A stretch of 64,000 nucleotides of DNA from Nereida ignava (lineage in GTDB: Bacteria > Pseudomonadota > Alphaproteobacteria > Rhodobacterales > Rhodobacteraceae), in NCBI RefSeq assembly GCF_001049735.1, contig NZ_CVPC01000003.1, positions 248,001-312,000 of the forward strand, given 5' to 3'. A program made the translations under genes and the position numbers. The notes below the pieces were generated by a model that did not search any database, was not told the DNA's origin, and was given only the letters and a program-made list of their open reading frames with translations. Positions 17,455-24,634 of this stretch are shown here, one piece after another (position 1 is the first letter of the stretch; each line of letters opens with the position of its first letter).

Positions 17455-18039
17455 TCATTCCACAGGCCCCACATCATCAAGTTGCTTAAGTGCTGCAGCG
17501 CCACCAAACATTTTGATCACTTGGCGCAGTACCAATTCAACGTTCACAACACACAGACCCACAAAGCCCACAAACAGCGATGCATAGGCGTAAGAGTTGC
17601 GGAACCTGATGTCGCGCATGTCAAAAAGGTCCATTGGAATGCGCAACGTTGCAGACCGCCCTCGGCCAGTTAGGCTATCGACGTTGTCCCATCCAAGCTG
17701 CGCACAGATCACCAACACGATCATCGCCATAAGCAACAGGACCAAAATCAGGATAGATGACAGTACGCGGGGCAGGGCACGTTCGAACATATCGATGGCC
17801 ACAAACCCGCCTTGGCGGTAGGCCAGCGGCGCGATTAACCCGGTCATCCAGAGCATCAAAAAACGCGCCCCTTCTTCTGACCAATTCAGCGCGTCACCCA
17901 TAATGTAGCGGAAGAATACCTGCGCCAAAATGAAGACGACCATCAGTGCTAAGGCGGCGATTGCCAGTACGCGGCCAACCGCCAAAGCGATGTCATTGAA
18001 CTTTTCTACGGGCCAGAGGGCTGCAAGAAGCAGGGCCAT
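17455..18039 (-). CDS. TRAP small membrane subunit (DctQ family)
   Basis: Small permease subunit, 194 residues, four predicted helices: about 22-45 (GRVLAIAALALMVVFILAQV), about 57-75 (FLMLWMTGLIAPLAYRQGG), about 90-112 (VLSSILILVLLLMAMIVLVI) and about 150-175. The motif NWSEEGARFLMLW before the second helix is characteristic. A strong GGGAGGAACGCC precedes the ATG. It begins the transporter half of the operon, separated from the flavin reductase by two hairpins, so its level may be set separately from the enzymes. Confidence 0.88.
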   Translation of the reverse strand: MALLLAALWPVEKFNDIALAVGRVLAIAALALMVVFILAQVFFRYIMGDALNWSEEGARFLMLWMTGLIAPLAYRQGGFVAIDMFERALPRVLSSILILVLLLMAMIVLVICAQLGWDNVDSLTGRGRSATLRIPMDLFDMRDIRFRNSYAYASLFVGFVGLCVVNVELVLRQVIKMFGGAAALKQLDDVGPVE

Positions 18040-18068
18040 GGCGTTCCTCCCTTTCGTGGTGCCTGCGT

Positions 18069-18129
18069 CCCGCTCGTTTAGTGGCGGGAAACATCAGGCG
18101 GGGTGCGTCAAAGCCCTTGGATCAGGGCT
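18069..18129 (-). promoter_or_regulatory. Two hairpins between flavin reductase and dctQ
   Basis: On the minus strand AGCCCT-GATCCA-AGGGCT (18129-18112) overlaps the flavin reductase stop and is followed by TTTG. A second stem CCCGC/GCGGG (18088-18069) lies just before the dctQ ribosome site. They could attenuate or stabilise the junction between enzyme genes and transporter genes. Neither has a proper U-tract, so full termination is unlikely. Confidence 0.4.
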
Positions 18130-18631
18130 GTGATGCAAACTCTTTATAAGCGCCGCTTTGAAACATAAGCGGTGTGCCGTCACCGATGTGCGCTGCATGC
18201 ACGCGACCAACAATAATTGCATGATCGCCCGCATCATGAAGGGCGTCCATCTCGCATTCAAAACGCGCCAAGCACCCCTCAAGCAGCGGCACCCCATGGG
18301 CGTTCTGGGTAAAGTCCAGATCCGCAAAGGCGTTTGCCTCGCGCACAAAACCGTTTGCAATATGCGCTTGATCGGAGGCCAGAACATGCACCGCGTAGTG
18401 TTGTGCTTCGCTGTAACATTCAAAGCGGCGGGCAGATTTCGCGGGGCACCAAAGCACAAGCGGTGGATCAAGGCTGACGCTTGAAAAGCTGTTTGCCGTA
18501 ATGCCTACCAATTGTTGTTCGGGGGTGCAGGTGGTGATTACGCAGACACCTGTGCCGAACTGCCCAAACGCACTGCGCAAAGCGCGCTGCGCGTCCGGCT
18601 CAGAGGTTAGGGGAACGGGGCGCATTGCCAT
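18122..18631 (-). CDS. Flavin reductase, candidate SmoA partner of the monooxygenase
   Basis: Short-chain flavin reductase of the HpaC/RutF family, 169 residues, which uses NAD(P)H to make free FMNH2 for a two-component monooxygenase. Family marks: RSAFGQFGTGVCVITTCTPE, GITANSFSSVSLDPPLVLWC (flavin binding), FVREANAFADLDF, LARFECEMDALHDAGDHAII and VGRVHAAHIGDGTPLMF. It starts directly after the aldo/keto reductase stop, in the same operon as an SsuD-type monooxygenase. In the sulfo-SMO pathway of Agrobacterium the set is SmoA (flavin reductase), SmoB (aldo/keto reductase) and SmoC (monooxygenase), exactly the three enzymes found here. Reductase function is clear; the pathway is inferred. Confidence 0.88.
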   Translation of the reverse strand: MAMRPVPLTSEPDAQRALRSAFGQFGTGVCVITTCTPEQQLVGITANSFSSVSLDPPLVLWCPAKSARRFECYSEAQHYAVHVLASDQAHIANGFVREANAFADLDFTQNAHGVPLLEGCLARFECEMDALHDAGDHAIIVGRVHAAHIGDGTPLMFQSGAYKEFASQP

Positions 18632-19519
18632 CTAAGCGACCTCGCAGCCAAGAGCAGCGGTGTAAATCTCAAACCATGTCTGACGGCCAAGGTTTACTTT
18701 AAGAGCATCGGACAACGCATCGATGCGGCTGATATTATTTGTTCCCATCACTGGCGCAATACGGGCCGGATGACGCAGCAAAAAGGCAACGGCAACTGCG
18801 CTTGGCTCAACGCCTGCCTCGCCTGCCACCCGGTTCAACACATTCATGACGGCGGCGTTGTCAAAGATCGATCCGCCACCAAGTGGCGACCACGCCATGA
18901 CGGGGATGTCGTTCTCTTGCAAAAAGGCCAAGTCACCGTCTGTGAACGGAGTATGGTTCGTCGCCGACAGCTCAATCTGGTTGGCGACCAACTCATTCTC
19001 CATGGCAGATTGCAACAGCGAGAAATCCCACGGCTTGAAGTTTGACACGCCAACGGTGCGGACTTTGCCCGAGGCAATTAGGTCATCAAGGGCTTCACCG
19101 GTTTCCATTGCGTCCATCAGCGGATCCGGGCGGTGGATTAGCAAGCAATCAATGACATCGATGTTCATGTCGCGCAAAGACGCCTCAACGCTGGCGGTGA
19201 TGTGTGCAGCAGACGTGTCGTAATATTTCACGCGCGCGCCACTGTGACGGCCAACTGGGGCGATGATATCGCATTTTGTGACAATCTCGATCTGGTCACG
19301 CAAAGCAGGCGCCGCTTTCAGGGTCTCACCAAAAAGTGCCTCGGCGGTGTAGCCGCCATAGATATCCGCTTGATCCATGGTGGTGATGCCTTGCGCCAAA
19401 CAAGCCTCGACTTTGGCTTGCACATGGGCCTGGCTGGTGTCGGTGTCATCGCCCAAGCGCCACATTCCGTAGATGATTTGGCTAAAGCTGAGATCGTCGG
19501 TGATTTGAATGCGGTCCAT
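18632..19519 (-). CDS. Aldo/keto reductase, candidate SmoB
   Basis: NAD(P)H-dependent reductase with a TIM-barrel fold, 295 residues. The catalytic tetrad is visible: D49 and Y54 in TTMDQADIYGGY, K82 in IVTKCD and H129 in LLIHRPDPLMD. The C-terminal RHPARIAPVMGTNNISRIDA region binds the cofactor phosphate in the YdhF-like branch. Its start overlaps the monooxygenase stop by one base (TAATG), and the flavin reductase follows at once. In the sulfo-SMO pathway SmoB reduces 6-dehydro-glucose, the product of SQ desulfonation, to glucose. General AKR function is certain, the SmoB role rests on gene order and overall resemblance. Confidence 0.87.
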   Translation of the reverse strand: MDRIQITDDLSFSQIIYGMWRLGDDTDTSQAHVQAKVEACLAQGITTMDQADIYGGYTAEALFGETLKAAPALRDQIEIVTKCDIIAPVGRHSGARVKYYDTSAAHITASVEASLRDMNIDVIDCLLIHRPDPLMDAMETGEALDDLIASGKVRTVGVSNFKPWDFSLLQSAMENELVANQIELSATNHTPFTDGDLAFLQENDIPVMAWSPLGGGSIFDNAAVMNVLNRVAGEAGVEPSAVAVAFLLRHPARIAPVMGTNNISRIDALSDALKVNLGRQTWFEIYTAALGCEVA

Positions 19520-20679
19520 TAGCGGCGCTCTCCTGTCCCAAGGGGGGTTGGGGGTGTTGTTGCGGGCACGCGGCCATAAGCATCTGGCAGCGATACGGTT
19601 TTCAAATTTGGCAAAACACGTTTGCCAAAGGACTTACACTCGTCAATGTGGGGGTATCCTGAAAAAATAAAGGCTCGGATGCCCATTTTTTTGTATTCTT
19701 CGATTTTTGTCATGACCTGATCGGTGCTGCCGACCAAAGCGGCGCCACAGCCTGAGCGCGCGCGCCCAACGCCTGTCCACAACCCTGGCTCAACGTAGCC
19801 GAATTTATCGGCCAGTTCGCGGGCTTTGGCCTGATGGGCGACCCCAAGCGAGATGCTGTCATGGGCGCGGTCGCGGATAAGTTTGCCGTATTCGTCATCA
19901 AGTTTGCTGACGATGTAATCTGCGTATTCACGGGCCTCGGCCTCAGTGTCGCGGACAATCATGTGAACGCGCAGTCCGTAATCTAGGGTGCGCCCGTGTC
20001 GTTGCGCAACTGCGTGCACATCACGCATGCGCTGTGCAAGCTGCTCTTTGGGTTCGGGCCACATCAAATAGACGTCGCAATGCTTGCCGCACAACTCAAG
20101 TGCCGCAGGTGAGTAGCCGCCAAAATACAACAGCGGCCCGCCGTTGATTTGATAGGGGCGGGCGGGGTCTGTTGGCACATTCTCAAAATTATAGACGTCA
20201 CCTTTGAAGGTGATTTCATCTTGGGTCCACGCTTGGCGCAAAATCTGCACAACCTCGTCACTGCGTTTGTAGCGGTATGCGCTGTCCGCCACTTCGCCGG
20301 GGAAGTCAGACGATATAACGTTCAGCGTCAGCCGGCCTTTGAGCATATGATCCAGCGTTGCCAAAGTGCGCGCCAACATGATGGGTTGCATTTCGCCGCA
20401 CCGAATTGCGGCCAGAAAATTCATACGCTCCGTTAGGGGCGCCATGCCCGCCACAAATGACAACGTATCTTGGCCGACCTGATAAGATGATGGTGCGAGG
20501 ATGTTGCGGAAGCCTTGGGCCTCGGCCTCAAGGGCGATGTCGCGGCAATGTTCCCAGCTTGAGCGCAAATCACCGTCGGGGACGCCCAAAAACTGGTAGT
20601 CATCCGAGCACAGGGCAGAGAACCAGCTGACCTCAGCGGCATCCAGATCGGCGGATGTGGCTGGTACAATTGAGGCCAT
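19519..20679 (-). CDS. SsuD-type FMNH2-dependent monooxygenase, candidate SmoC (sulfoquinovose desulfonation)
   Basis: Luciferase-like flavin monooxygenase, 386 residues, of the alkanesulfonate monooxygenase branch. Characteristic stretches: SWFSALCSDDYQFLGVPD at the start, GRLTLNVISSDFPGE, GGPLLYFGGYSPAALELC, RTLDYGLRVHMIVRDTEAEA, GLWTGVGRARSGCGAALVGS and IFSGYPHIDECKSFG near the end. Such enzymes use FMNH2 and O2 to split C-S bonds and release sulfite. First gene of the operon, with a GGAAGGGA ribosome site, translationally linked to an aldo/keto reductase and flavin reductase. That trio matches SmoC-SmoB-SmoA of the sulfoquinovose monooxygenase pathway. Another sulfonate substrate is possible; SsuD for sulfur supply usually has ABC transporter neighbours (SsuABC), absent here. 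Confidence 0.85.
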   Translation of the reverse strand: MASIVPATSADLDAAEVSWFSALCSDDYQFLGVPDGDLRSSWEHCRDIALEAEAQGFRNILAPSSYQVGQDTLSFVAGMAPLTERMNFLAAIRCGEMQPIMLARTLATLDHMLKGRLTLNVISSDFPGEVADSAYRYKRSDEVVQILRQAWTQDEITFKGDVYNFENVPTDPARPYQINGGPLLYFGGYSPAALELCGKHCDVYLMWPEPKEQLAQRMRDVHAVAQRHGRTLDYGLRVHMIVRDTEAEAREYADYIVSKLDDEYGKLIRDRAHDSISLGVAHQAKARELADKFGYVEPGLWTGVGRARSGCGAALVGSTDQVMTKIEEYKKMGIRAFIFSGYPHIDECKSFGKRVLPNLKTVSLPDAYGRVPATTPPTPLGTGERR

Positions 20680-20726
20680 TCGAATCCCTTCCCAAGCTTT
20701 GAGTTGACAAAAGGCTAGCAGTGTCT

Positions 20727-20751
20727 TTGATGTGTATCAATAGTGTATCAA
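20727..20751. promoter_or_regulatory. FNR-like palindrome plus direct repeat in the divergent promoter
   Basis: Between the monooxygenase and GntR genes, TTGAT-GTGT-ATCAA (20727-20740) is a perfect inverted repeat that also fits the FNR/FixK box TTGAT-N4-ATCAA. The right half GTGTATCAA is repeated at 20743-20751. On the minus strand both repeats contain TTGATA hexamers that could act as -35 elements of the catabolic operon. The likeliest reader is the adjacent GntR protein; FnrL is the alternative. Confidence 0.5.
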
Positions 20752-20830
20752 TTTTTGTGTGACGGTTCTTATGATGCTCCCTTTGGGACGCCTGAGAACG
20801 CACATGATTAAGGAGCGGGAGGGCCGTGTG

Positions 20831-21556
20831 GTGCAAAATGAAGCGTATATATCGCCAAGCACGATACGTGCTGCGGATGATACCGCGCTGCCCAAATACA
20901 TCGCCCTGAGCGAGTTGCTAATCCGTGAAATTGCGGCGGGGCGGCTGGCTGATGGACATAAGTTGCCGCCAGAACGTGACATGGCCGCAGAGCGCGGCGT
21001 GAGTGTTGGCACTTTGCGCAAAGCACTGATCATTCTGGAAGAGAAGGGGCTGTTGGAGCGTATCCAAGGCTCGGGTAACTATGTGCGTTCGCGCGGGGGC
21101 GTTGAAAGCATTTACGGGTTGTTGCGTCTTGAGTTGCTAACAGGCGGCGGCTTACCCACGGCAAGGCCGATCAGTGTTGATACGATGGACGCGCCCGCTG
21201 ATGCGCCCTTTGATCACGGGCACCGTATCCGCCGCCTTAGGCTTTTGGATGGCACCGCCGTCGCCATTGAAGAGATTTGGGTCAATACACATGCAATCAC
21301 AGCCCTTGGGATTACTGACCTGCAAGATGCCCTGTATCTGATGTATGAACAGCGCTTTGGCGTGCGTATCGCGCGTGCTCAAGACAGTGTCGGGATGGAC
21401 CGGGTGCCTTCTTGGCGGCACGTCGAATTCGGACCGCAAATTGATGATGCTGTAAGCCATATCACACGGGTGGCGCGCGATCTTGAAGGGCGTGCCGTTG
21501 AATATTCACAAACGTGGTTTGATGCGAAAAAAGCCGCCTATATCAATCGTTTCTAA
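20831..21556 (+). CDS. GntR/HutC-type regulator of the catabolic cluster
   Basis: Transcription factor with an N-terminal GntR winged helix (about residues 15-80: PKYIALSELLIREIAAGRLA, LPPERDMAAERGVSVGTLRK, GLLERIQGSGNYVR) and a C-terminal UTRA ligand domain (about 100-235, with RIRRLRLLDGTAVAIEEIWV and AVEYSQTWFDA). 241 residues from GTG 20831, which follows GGGAGGG at 7 bases; in-frame starts at 20804 (ATG) and 20759 (GTG) are alternatives. Divergent from the monooxygenase operon and upstream of the Gfo/Idh gene (12-base gap), so it probably represses both until a sugar-derived inducer binds. The operator candidate is the repeat at 20727-20751. Confidence 0.88.
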   Translation: MQNEAYISPSTIRAADDTALPKYIALSELLIREIAAGRLADGHKLPPERDMAAERGVSVGTLRKALIILEEKGLLERIQGSGNYVRSRGGVESIYGLLRLELLTGGGLPTARPISVDTMDAPADAPFDHGHRIRRLRLLDGTAVAIEEIWVNTHAITALGITDLQDALYLMYEQRFGVRIARAQDSVGMDRVPSWRHVEFGPQIDDAVSHITRVARDLEGRAVEYSQTWFDAKKAAYINRF

Positions 21557-21568
21557 CGGGAAGCTACT

Positions 21569-22657
21569 ATGACTAAAGTTCGTTACGGCATCATCGGATG
21601 CGGCATGATGGCGGGAGAGCACATCCGCAATATTGCGCTCATTCAAGGGGCGGTTGTGACCGCCACTTATGACCCGGTGCGCGAGTTGGCTGAGCAGGCG
21701 GCTGCCCTTGCAGGCGGGGCTGAGGTAGCTGAAAGTTTTGACGCGCTTTTAGCCCGCGATGATGTAGACGCGCTTGTTATCGTCAGCCCCAACCATTTGC
21801 ACATTGGCCAGCTTGAGCAAATCGCGGCCTATAAGCATCGGCCAGTCTTGTGCGAAAAGCCGCTTTATACCGACCCTGCGCAGGCGGCACAGGTGCAGGC
21901 ATTTGCGGCCAATTATACAGCGCCGGTTTGGGTCGCGATGGAGTATCGCTATATGCCGCCAATTGCGACGCTGCTACAAGAAGCAGCATCGGTAACAGGT
22001 GGTGTCAAAATGCTGACCATTCGCGAGCACCGCTTTCCGTTTCTGCCCAAAGTGGGCGATTGGAACCGATTTAATGCAAACACTGGCGGGACGCTGGTGG
22101 AAAAGTGCTGTCACTTCTTTGATCTGATGCGCCTTGTCATGGAGGATGAGCCTGTGCGGATCATGGCCAGTGCAGGCCAGTCAGTGAACCACCTTGATGA
22201 AACCTACGATGGTCAAACGCCGGATATTTGGGACAACGGCTACGTGATTGTGGATTTCGCCAAAGGCGCGCGGGCAATGCTTGAATTGTGTATGTTTGCG
22301 GAAGGCTCAAAGTACCAAGAAGCCGTAAGCGCCGTGGGGCCGAACGGTAAAATTGAGTGCCTTGTTCCGGGACCACGCCGTTTCTGGCCGGATCATTTGG
22401 GGCCTGCACCGATCCCGCAGGTGTTGGTCAGCCCGCGCAACCCCGCAGGTGAGACGGTCATCGATGTGCCTGTTGATCCGACTATTCTGGATGCGGGGGA
22501 TCATAATGGCTCTACGTTCTATCAACATCGCAAGTTTTTCGACGTATGTCTTGGGCACGGCGCTGTTGAAGTGACACTTGATGATGGCGCGCGCGCTGTT
22601 GCTATGGGGCTTGCGGCGCAGCAATCTGCGCGCGAGGGCCGTGCGATCTTGCTATAA
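21569..22657 (+). CDS. Gfo/Idh/MocA protein, candidate NAD-dependent sulfoquinovosidase
   Basis: Gfo/Idh/MocA-fold NAD(P)-binding protein, 362 residues. N-terminal Rossmann fold with YGIIGCGMMAGEHIRNIALI, then VIVSPNHLHIGQLEQIAAYK and CEKPLYTDPAQA (the conserved E-K-P motif, catalytic Lys). The C-terminal half has AMEYRYMPPIATLLQEAAS and the helix GGTLVEKCCHFFDLMRLVM. It forms a two-gene unit with the GntR regulator opposite the monooxygenase operon. NAD-dependent sulfoquinovosidases of family GH188 are derived from this fold and occur in sulfoquinovose clusters, so this is the natural candidate for the glycosidase that otherwise seems missing. An ordinary sugar dehydrogenase is the alternative. 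Confidence 0.82.
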   Translation: MTKVRYGIIGCGMMAGEHIRNIALIQGAVVTATYDPVRELAEQAAALAGGAEVAESFDALLARDDVDALVIVSPNHLHIGQLEQIAAYKHRPVLCEKPLYTDPAQAAQVQAFAANYTAPVWVAMEYRYMPPIATLLQEAASVTGGVKMLTIREHRFPFLPKVGDWNRFNANTGGTLVEKCCHFFDLMRLVMEDEPVRIMASAGQSVNHLDETYDGQTPDIWDNGYVIVDFAKGARAMLELCMFAEGSKYQEAVSAVGPNGKIECLVPGPRRFWPDHLGPAPIPQVLVSPRNPAGETVIDVPVDPTILDAGDHNGSTFYQHRKFFDVCLGHGAVEVTLDDGARAVAMGLAAQQSAREGRAILL

Positions 22658-22729
22658 CGCTGCCGGCATATCTGTCGGCTGGGCAATAATCAGGATGCAT
22701 TGCTCAAACGCACAGGGTAAACGCAGCGT

Positions 22730-23773
22730 ATGACACGACCCGATCAAATGACTTTGCTGAAATCAGCCCGCCTGTCTGTGGCCCCGATGATGGACTGGAC
22801 GGACCGCCATTGCCGTACGTTTCACCGTGTGCTGTCAGACCACGCGTTGCTCTATACTGAAATGGTAACGGCGCCGGCGTTGGTCCGGGGCGGGGCGCGG
22901 CATTTGCTTCGCTTTGATCCGTCCGAGCACCCAGTGGCCTTGCAGCTTGGAGGGTCTGACCCAAAAGAGCTGGCTGAGGCGGCCGCCATGGGCGCGGATG
23001 AGGGCTATGCTGAGATTAACCTGAATTGTGGTTGTCCTAGTGACCGTGTGCAGTCCGGCAGCTTTGGCGCCGTATTGATGGAACGCCCGGATATTGTTGC
23101 TGAATGCTGTGCTGCAATGATCGATGCGCAGGACGTCGAGGTTACAGTCAAATGCCGTATCGGAGTAGACGACCAAGACCCCGCCGAAGTGCTGCCTGAT
23201 TTTCTTGCGCGGGTAAGTGCAGCTGGTGTGGGACGCTTTACTATCCACGCGCGCAAAGCTTGGCTTCAAGGGCTAAGCCCCAAGGAAAACCGCGATATTC
23301 CGCCGTTGGATTATGAGTTGGTTGTGCGGATGAAGGAAATGTTCCCCCATCTGCATCTTTCTATCAATGGCGGTGTGGCAAGCTTGGATGAAGCCGAAGC
23401 GCTGCTTGAACGTGGTTTGGACGGTGTCATGGTGGGGCGCGCTGCATATCACGACCCTGCCGCGATCTTGTCGCAGGCGGATCAGCGCATCTGGGCCAAG
23501 CGCGGACCGCGCCCGATGGATGATGTGATTGAGGCGATGGCCGGCCGTATCGAAGCGCACCTCGCCGACGGCGGTAAGCTGCACCAGGTCACGCGTCATA
23601 TGCTGGGGTTATTTTCTGGACAACCCGGTGCGCGTGCATGGCGGCGCTATCTGTCCGAGCATGCCCCCAAAAACGGAGCGGACGCGCAAGTCCTGCGCGA
23701 CGCTTATGATCTTATCAAACAAGCGGCAGAAACTGCACAGAACGGCGAAAATAAAGCCTTAGAAGATATATAA
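22730..23773 (+). CDS. dusA: tRNA dihydrouridine synthase A
   Basis: FMN-dependent enzyme that reduces uridines 20/20a in the tRNA D-loop, 347 residues. Signatures: LSVAPMMDWTDRHCRTFHRV at the N-terminus (typical of DusA), LQLGGSDPKELAEAAAMG, NLNCGCPSDRVQSGSFGAVL with the catalytic cysteine, VKCRIGVDDQDP, FTIHARKAWLQGLSPKENRD and GVMVGRAAYHDPA. Housekeeping gene; it lies between the sugar cluster and a TauE/SafE gene, in the same direction, 72 bases after the Gfo/Idh gene. Confidence 0.95.
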   Translation: MTRPDQMTLLKSARLSVAPMMDWTDRHCRTFHRVLSDHALLYTEMVTAPALVRGGARHLLRFDPSEHPVALQLGGSDPKELAEAAAMGADEGYAEINLNCGCPSDRVQSGSFGAVLMERPDIVAECCAAMIDAQDVEVTVKCRIGVDDQDPAEVLPDFLARVSAAGVGRFTIHARKAWLQGLSPKENRDIPPLDYELVVRMKEMFPHLHLSINGGVASLDEAEALLERGLDGVMVGRAAYHDPAAILSQADQRIWAKRGPRPMDDVIEAMAGRIEAHLADGGKLHQVTRHMLGLFSGQPGARAWRRYLSEHAPKNGADAQVLRDAYDLIKQAAETAQNGENKALEDI

Positions 23774-23799
23774 AAAGACACATGAGAAGGGGCGCCTAA

Positions 23800-24624
23800 A
23801 TGCCTGACGTAGCTGAATTAATACCGTTGGTGACGACTCTTTTGGCGTTTAGTGCCTTTGCGGGCGTGCTTGCTGGTCTTTTGGGGGTTGGTGGGGGCAT
23901 CGTACTGGTCCCTGGGTATTTTTACCTGTTGTCGTCGCTTGGCTATGATGGCCCTCAGCTTATGCAGGTCTGTGTAGCCACATCGCTTGCGACGATTGTT
24001 GTTACATCTGTGCGCTCGGTCCAAAGTCACCATAAAAAGGGCTCTGTAAACTGGGAAATGCTGCGGGCTTGGACGCCCGGAATTGCGCTTGGCGCAGTTG
24101 TCGGCGTTTGGATTGCGTCAGAACTTAAATCAGTCACCCTGCAAGGCATTTTTGGCAGTTTAGGGCTTTTGGTGGGTCTCTACATGGCGTTTGGTCGGCC
24201 GCATTGGCGATTGGGCGATGTTTTGCCGCGCGGCGTTGTGGGGTACGTCACTTCGTTGGTCGTTGGGTTTTTGTCAGTGCTTATGGGCATTGGCGGCGGT
24301 GCGTTCTGCGTGCCTTACCAAACCTTGTTCAACGTCCCGATCCACCGCGCTGTGGCGACGGCGGCCGGTTTGGGTGCGCTGATCGCAGTGCCGTCTGCGA
24401 TTGGATTTCTGTTCATTGAGATCGAGCCAAGCTCTAAGCCGCCGCTCACTTTCGGGGCAATAAACGTGGTCGCCTTCGGTCTGACAATTTCGATGACATT
24501 GCTGACCGCGCCACTTGGGGCGAAGCTTGCCCACTGGATGGACCCCAAGCCATTAAAACGTGCATTTGCGTTTTTCCTAATTTGCGTTGCGGGCAATATG
24601 TTGCGCGGCGTGTTTTTGACATAA
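23800..24624 (+). CDS. TauE/SafE family anion exporter
   Basis: Integral membrane protein, 274 residues, about eight helices, of the TauE/SafE (sulfite or sulfoacetate exporter-like) family. Two repeated halves are visible: GVLAGLLGVGGGIVLVPGYF near the start and VVGFLSVLMGIGGGAFCVPY in the middle, each with the characteristic GVGGG/GIGGG loop. A good AAGGGG ribosome site precedes the ATG. The real substrate is not readable. Sulfite export would suit the sulfonate-splitting enzymes encoded at 18122-20679, but the housekeeping dusA lies between, so the link is weak. Confidence 0.85.
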   Translation: MPDVAELIPLVTTLLAFSAFAGVLAGLLGVGGGIVLVPGYFYLLSSLGYDGPQLMQVCVATSLATIVVTSVRSVQSHHKKGSVNWEMLRAWTPGIALGAVVGVWIASELKSVTLQGIFGSLGLLVGLYMAFGRPHWRLGDVLPRGVVGYVTSLVVGFLSVLMGIGGGAFCVPYQTLFNVPIHRAVATAAGLGALIAVPSAIGFLFIEIEPSSKPPLTFGAINVVAFGLTISMTLLTAPLGAKLAHWMDPKPLKRAFAFFLICVAGNMLRGVFLT

Positions 24625-24634
24625 CTTGTAGGTT

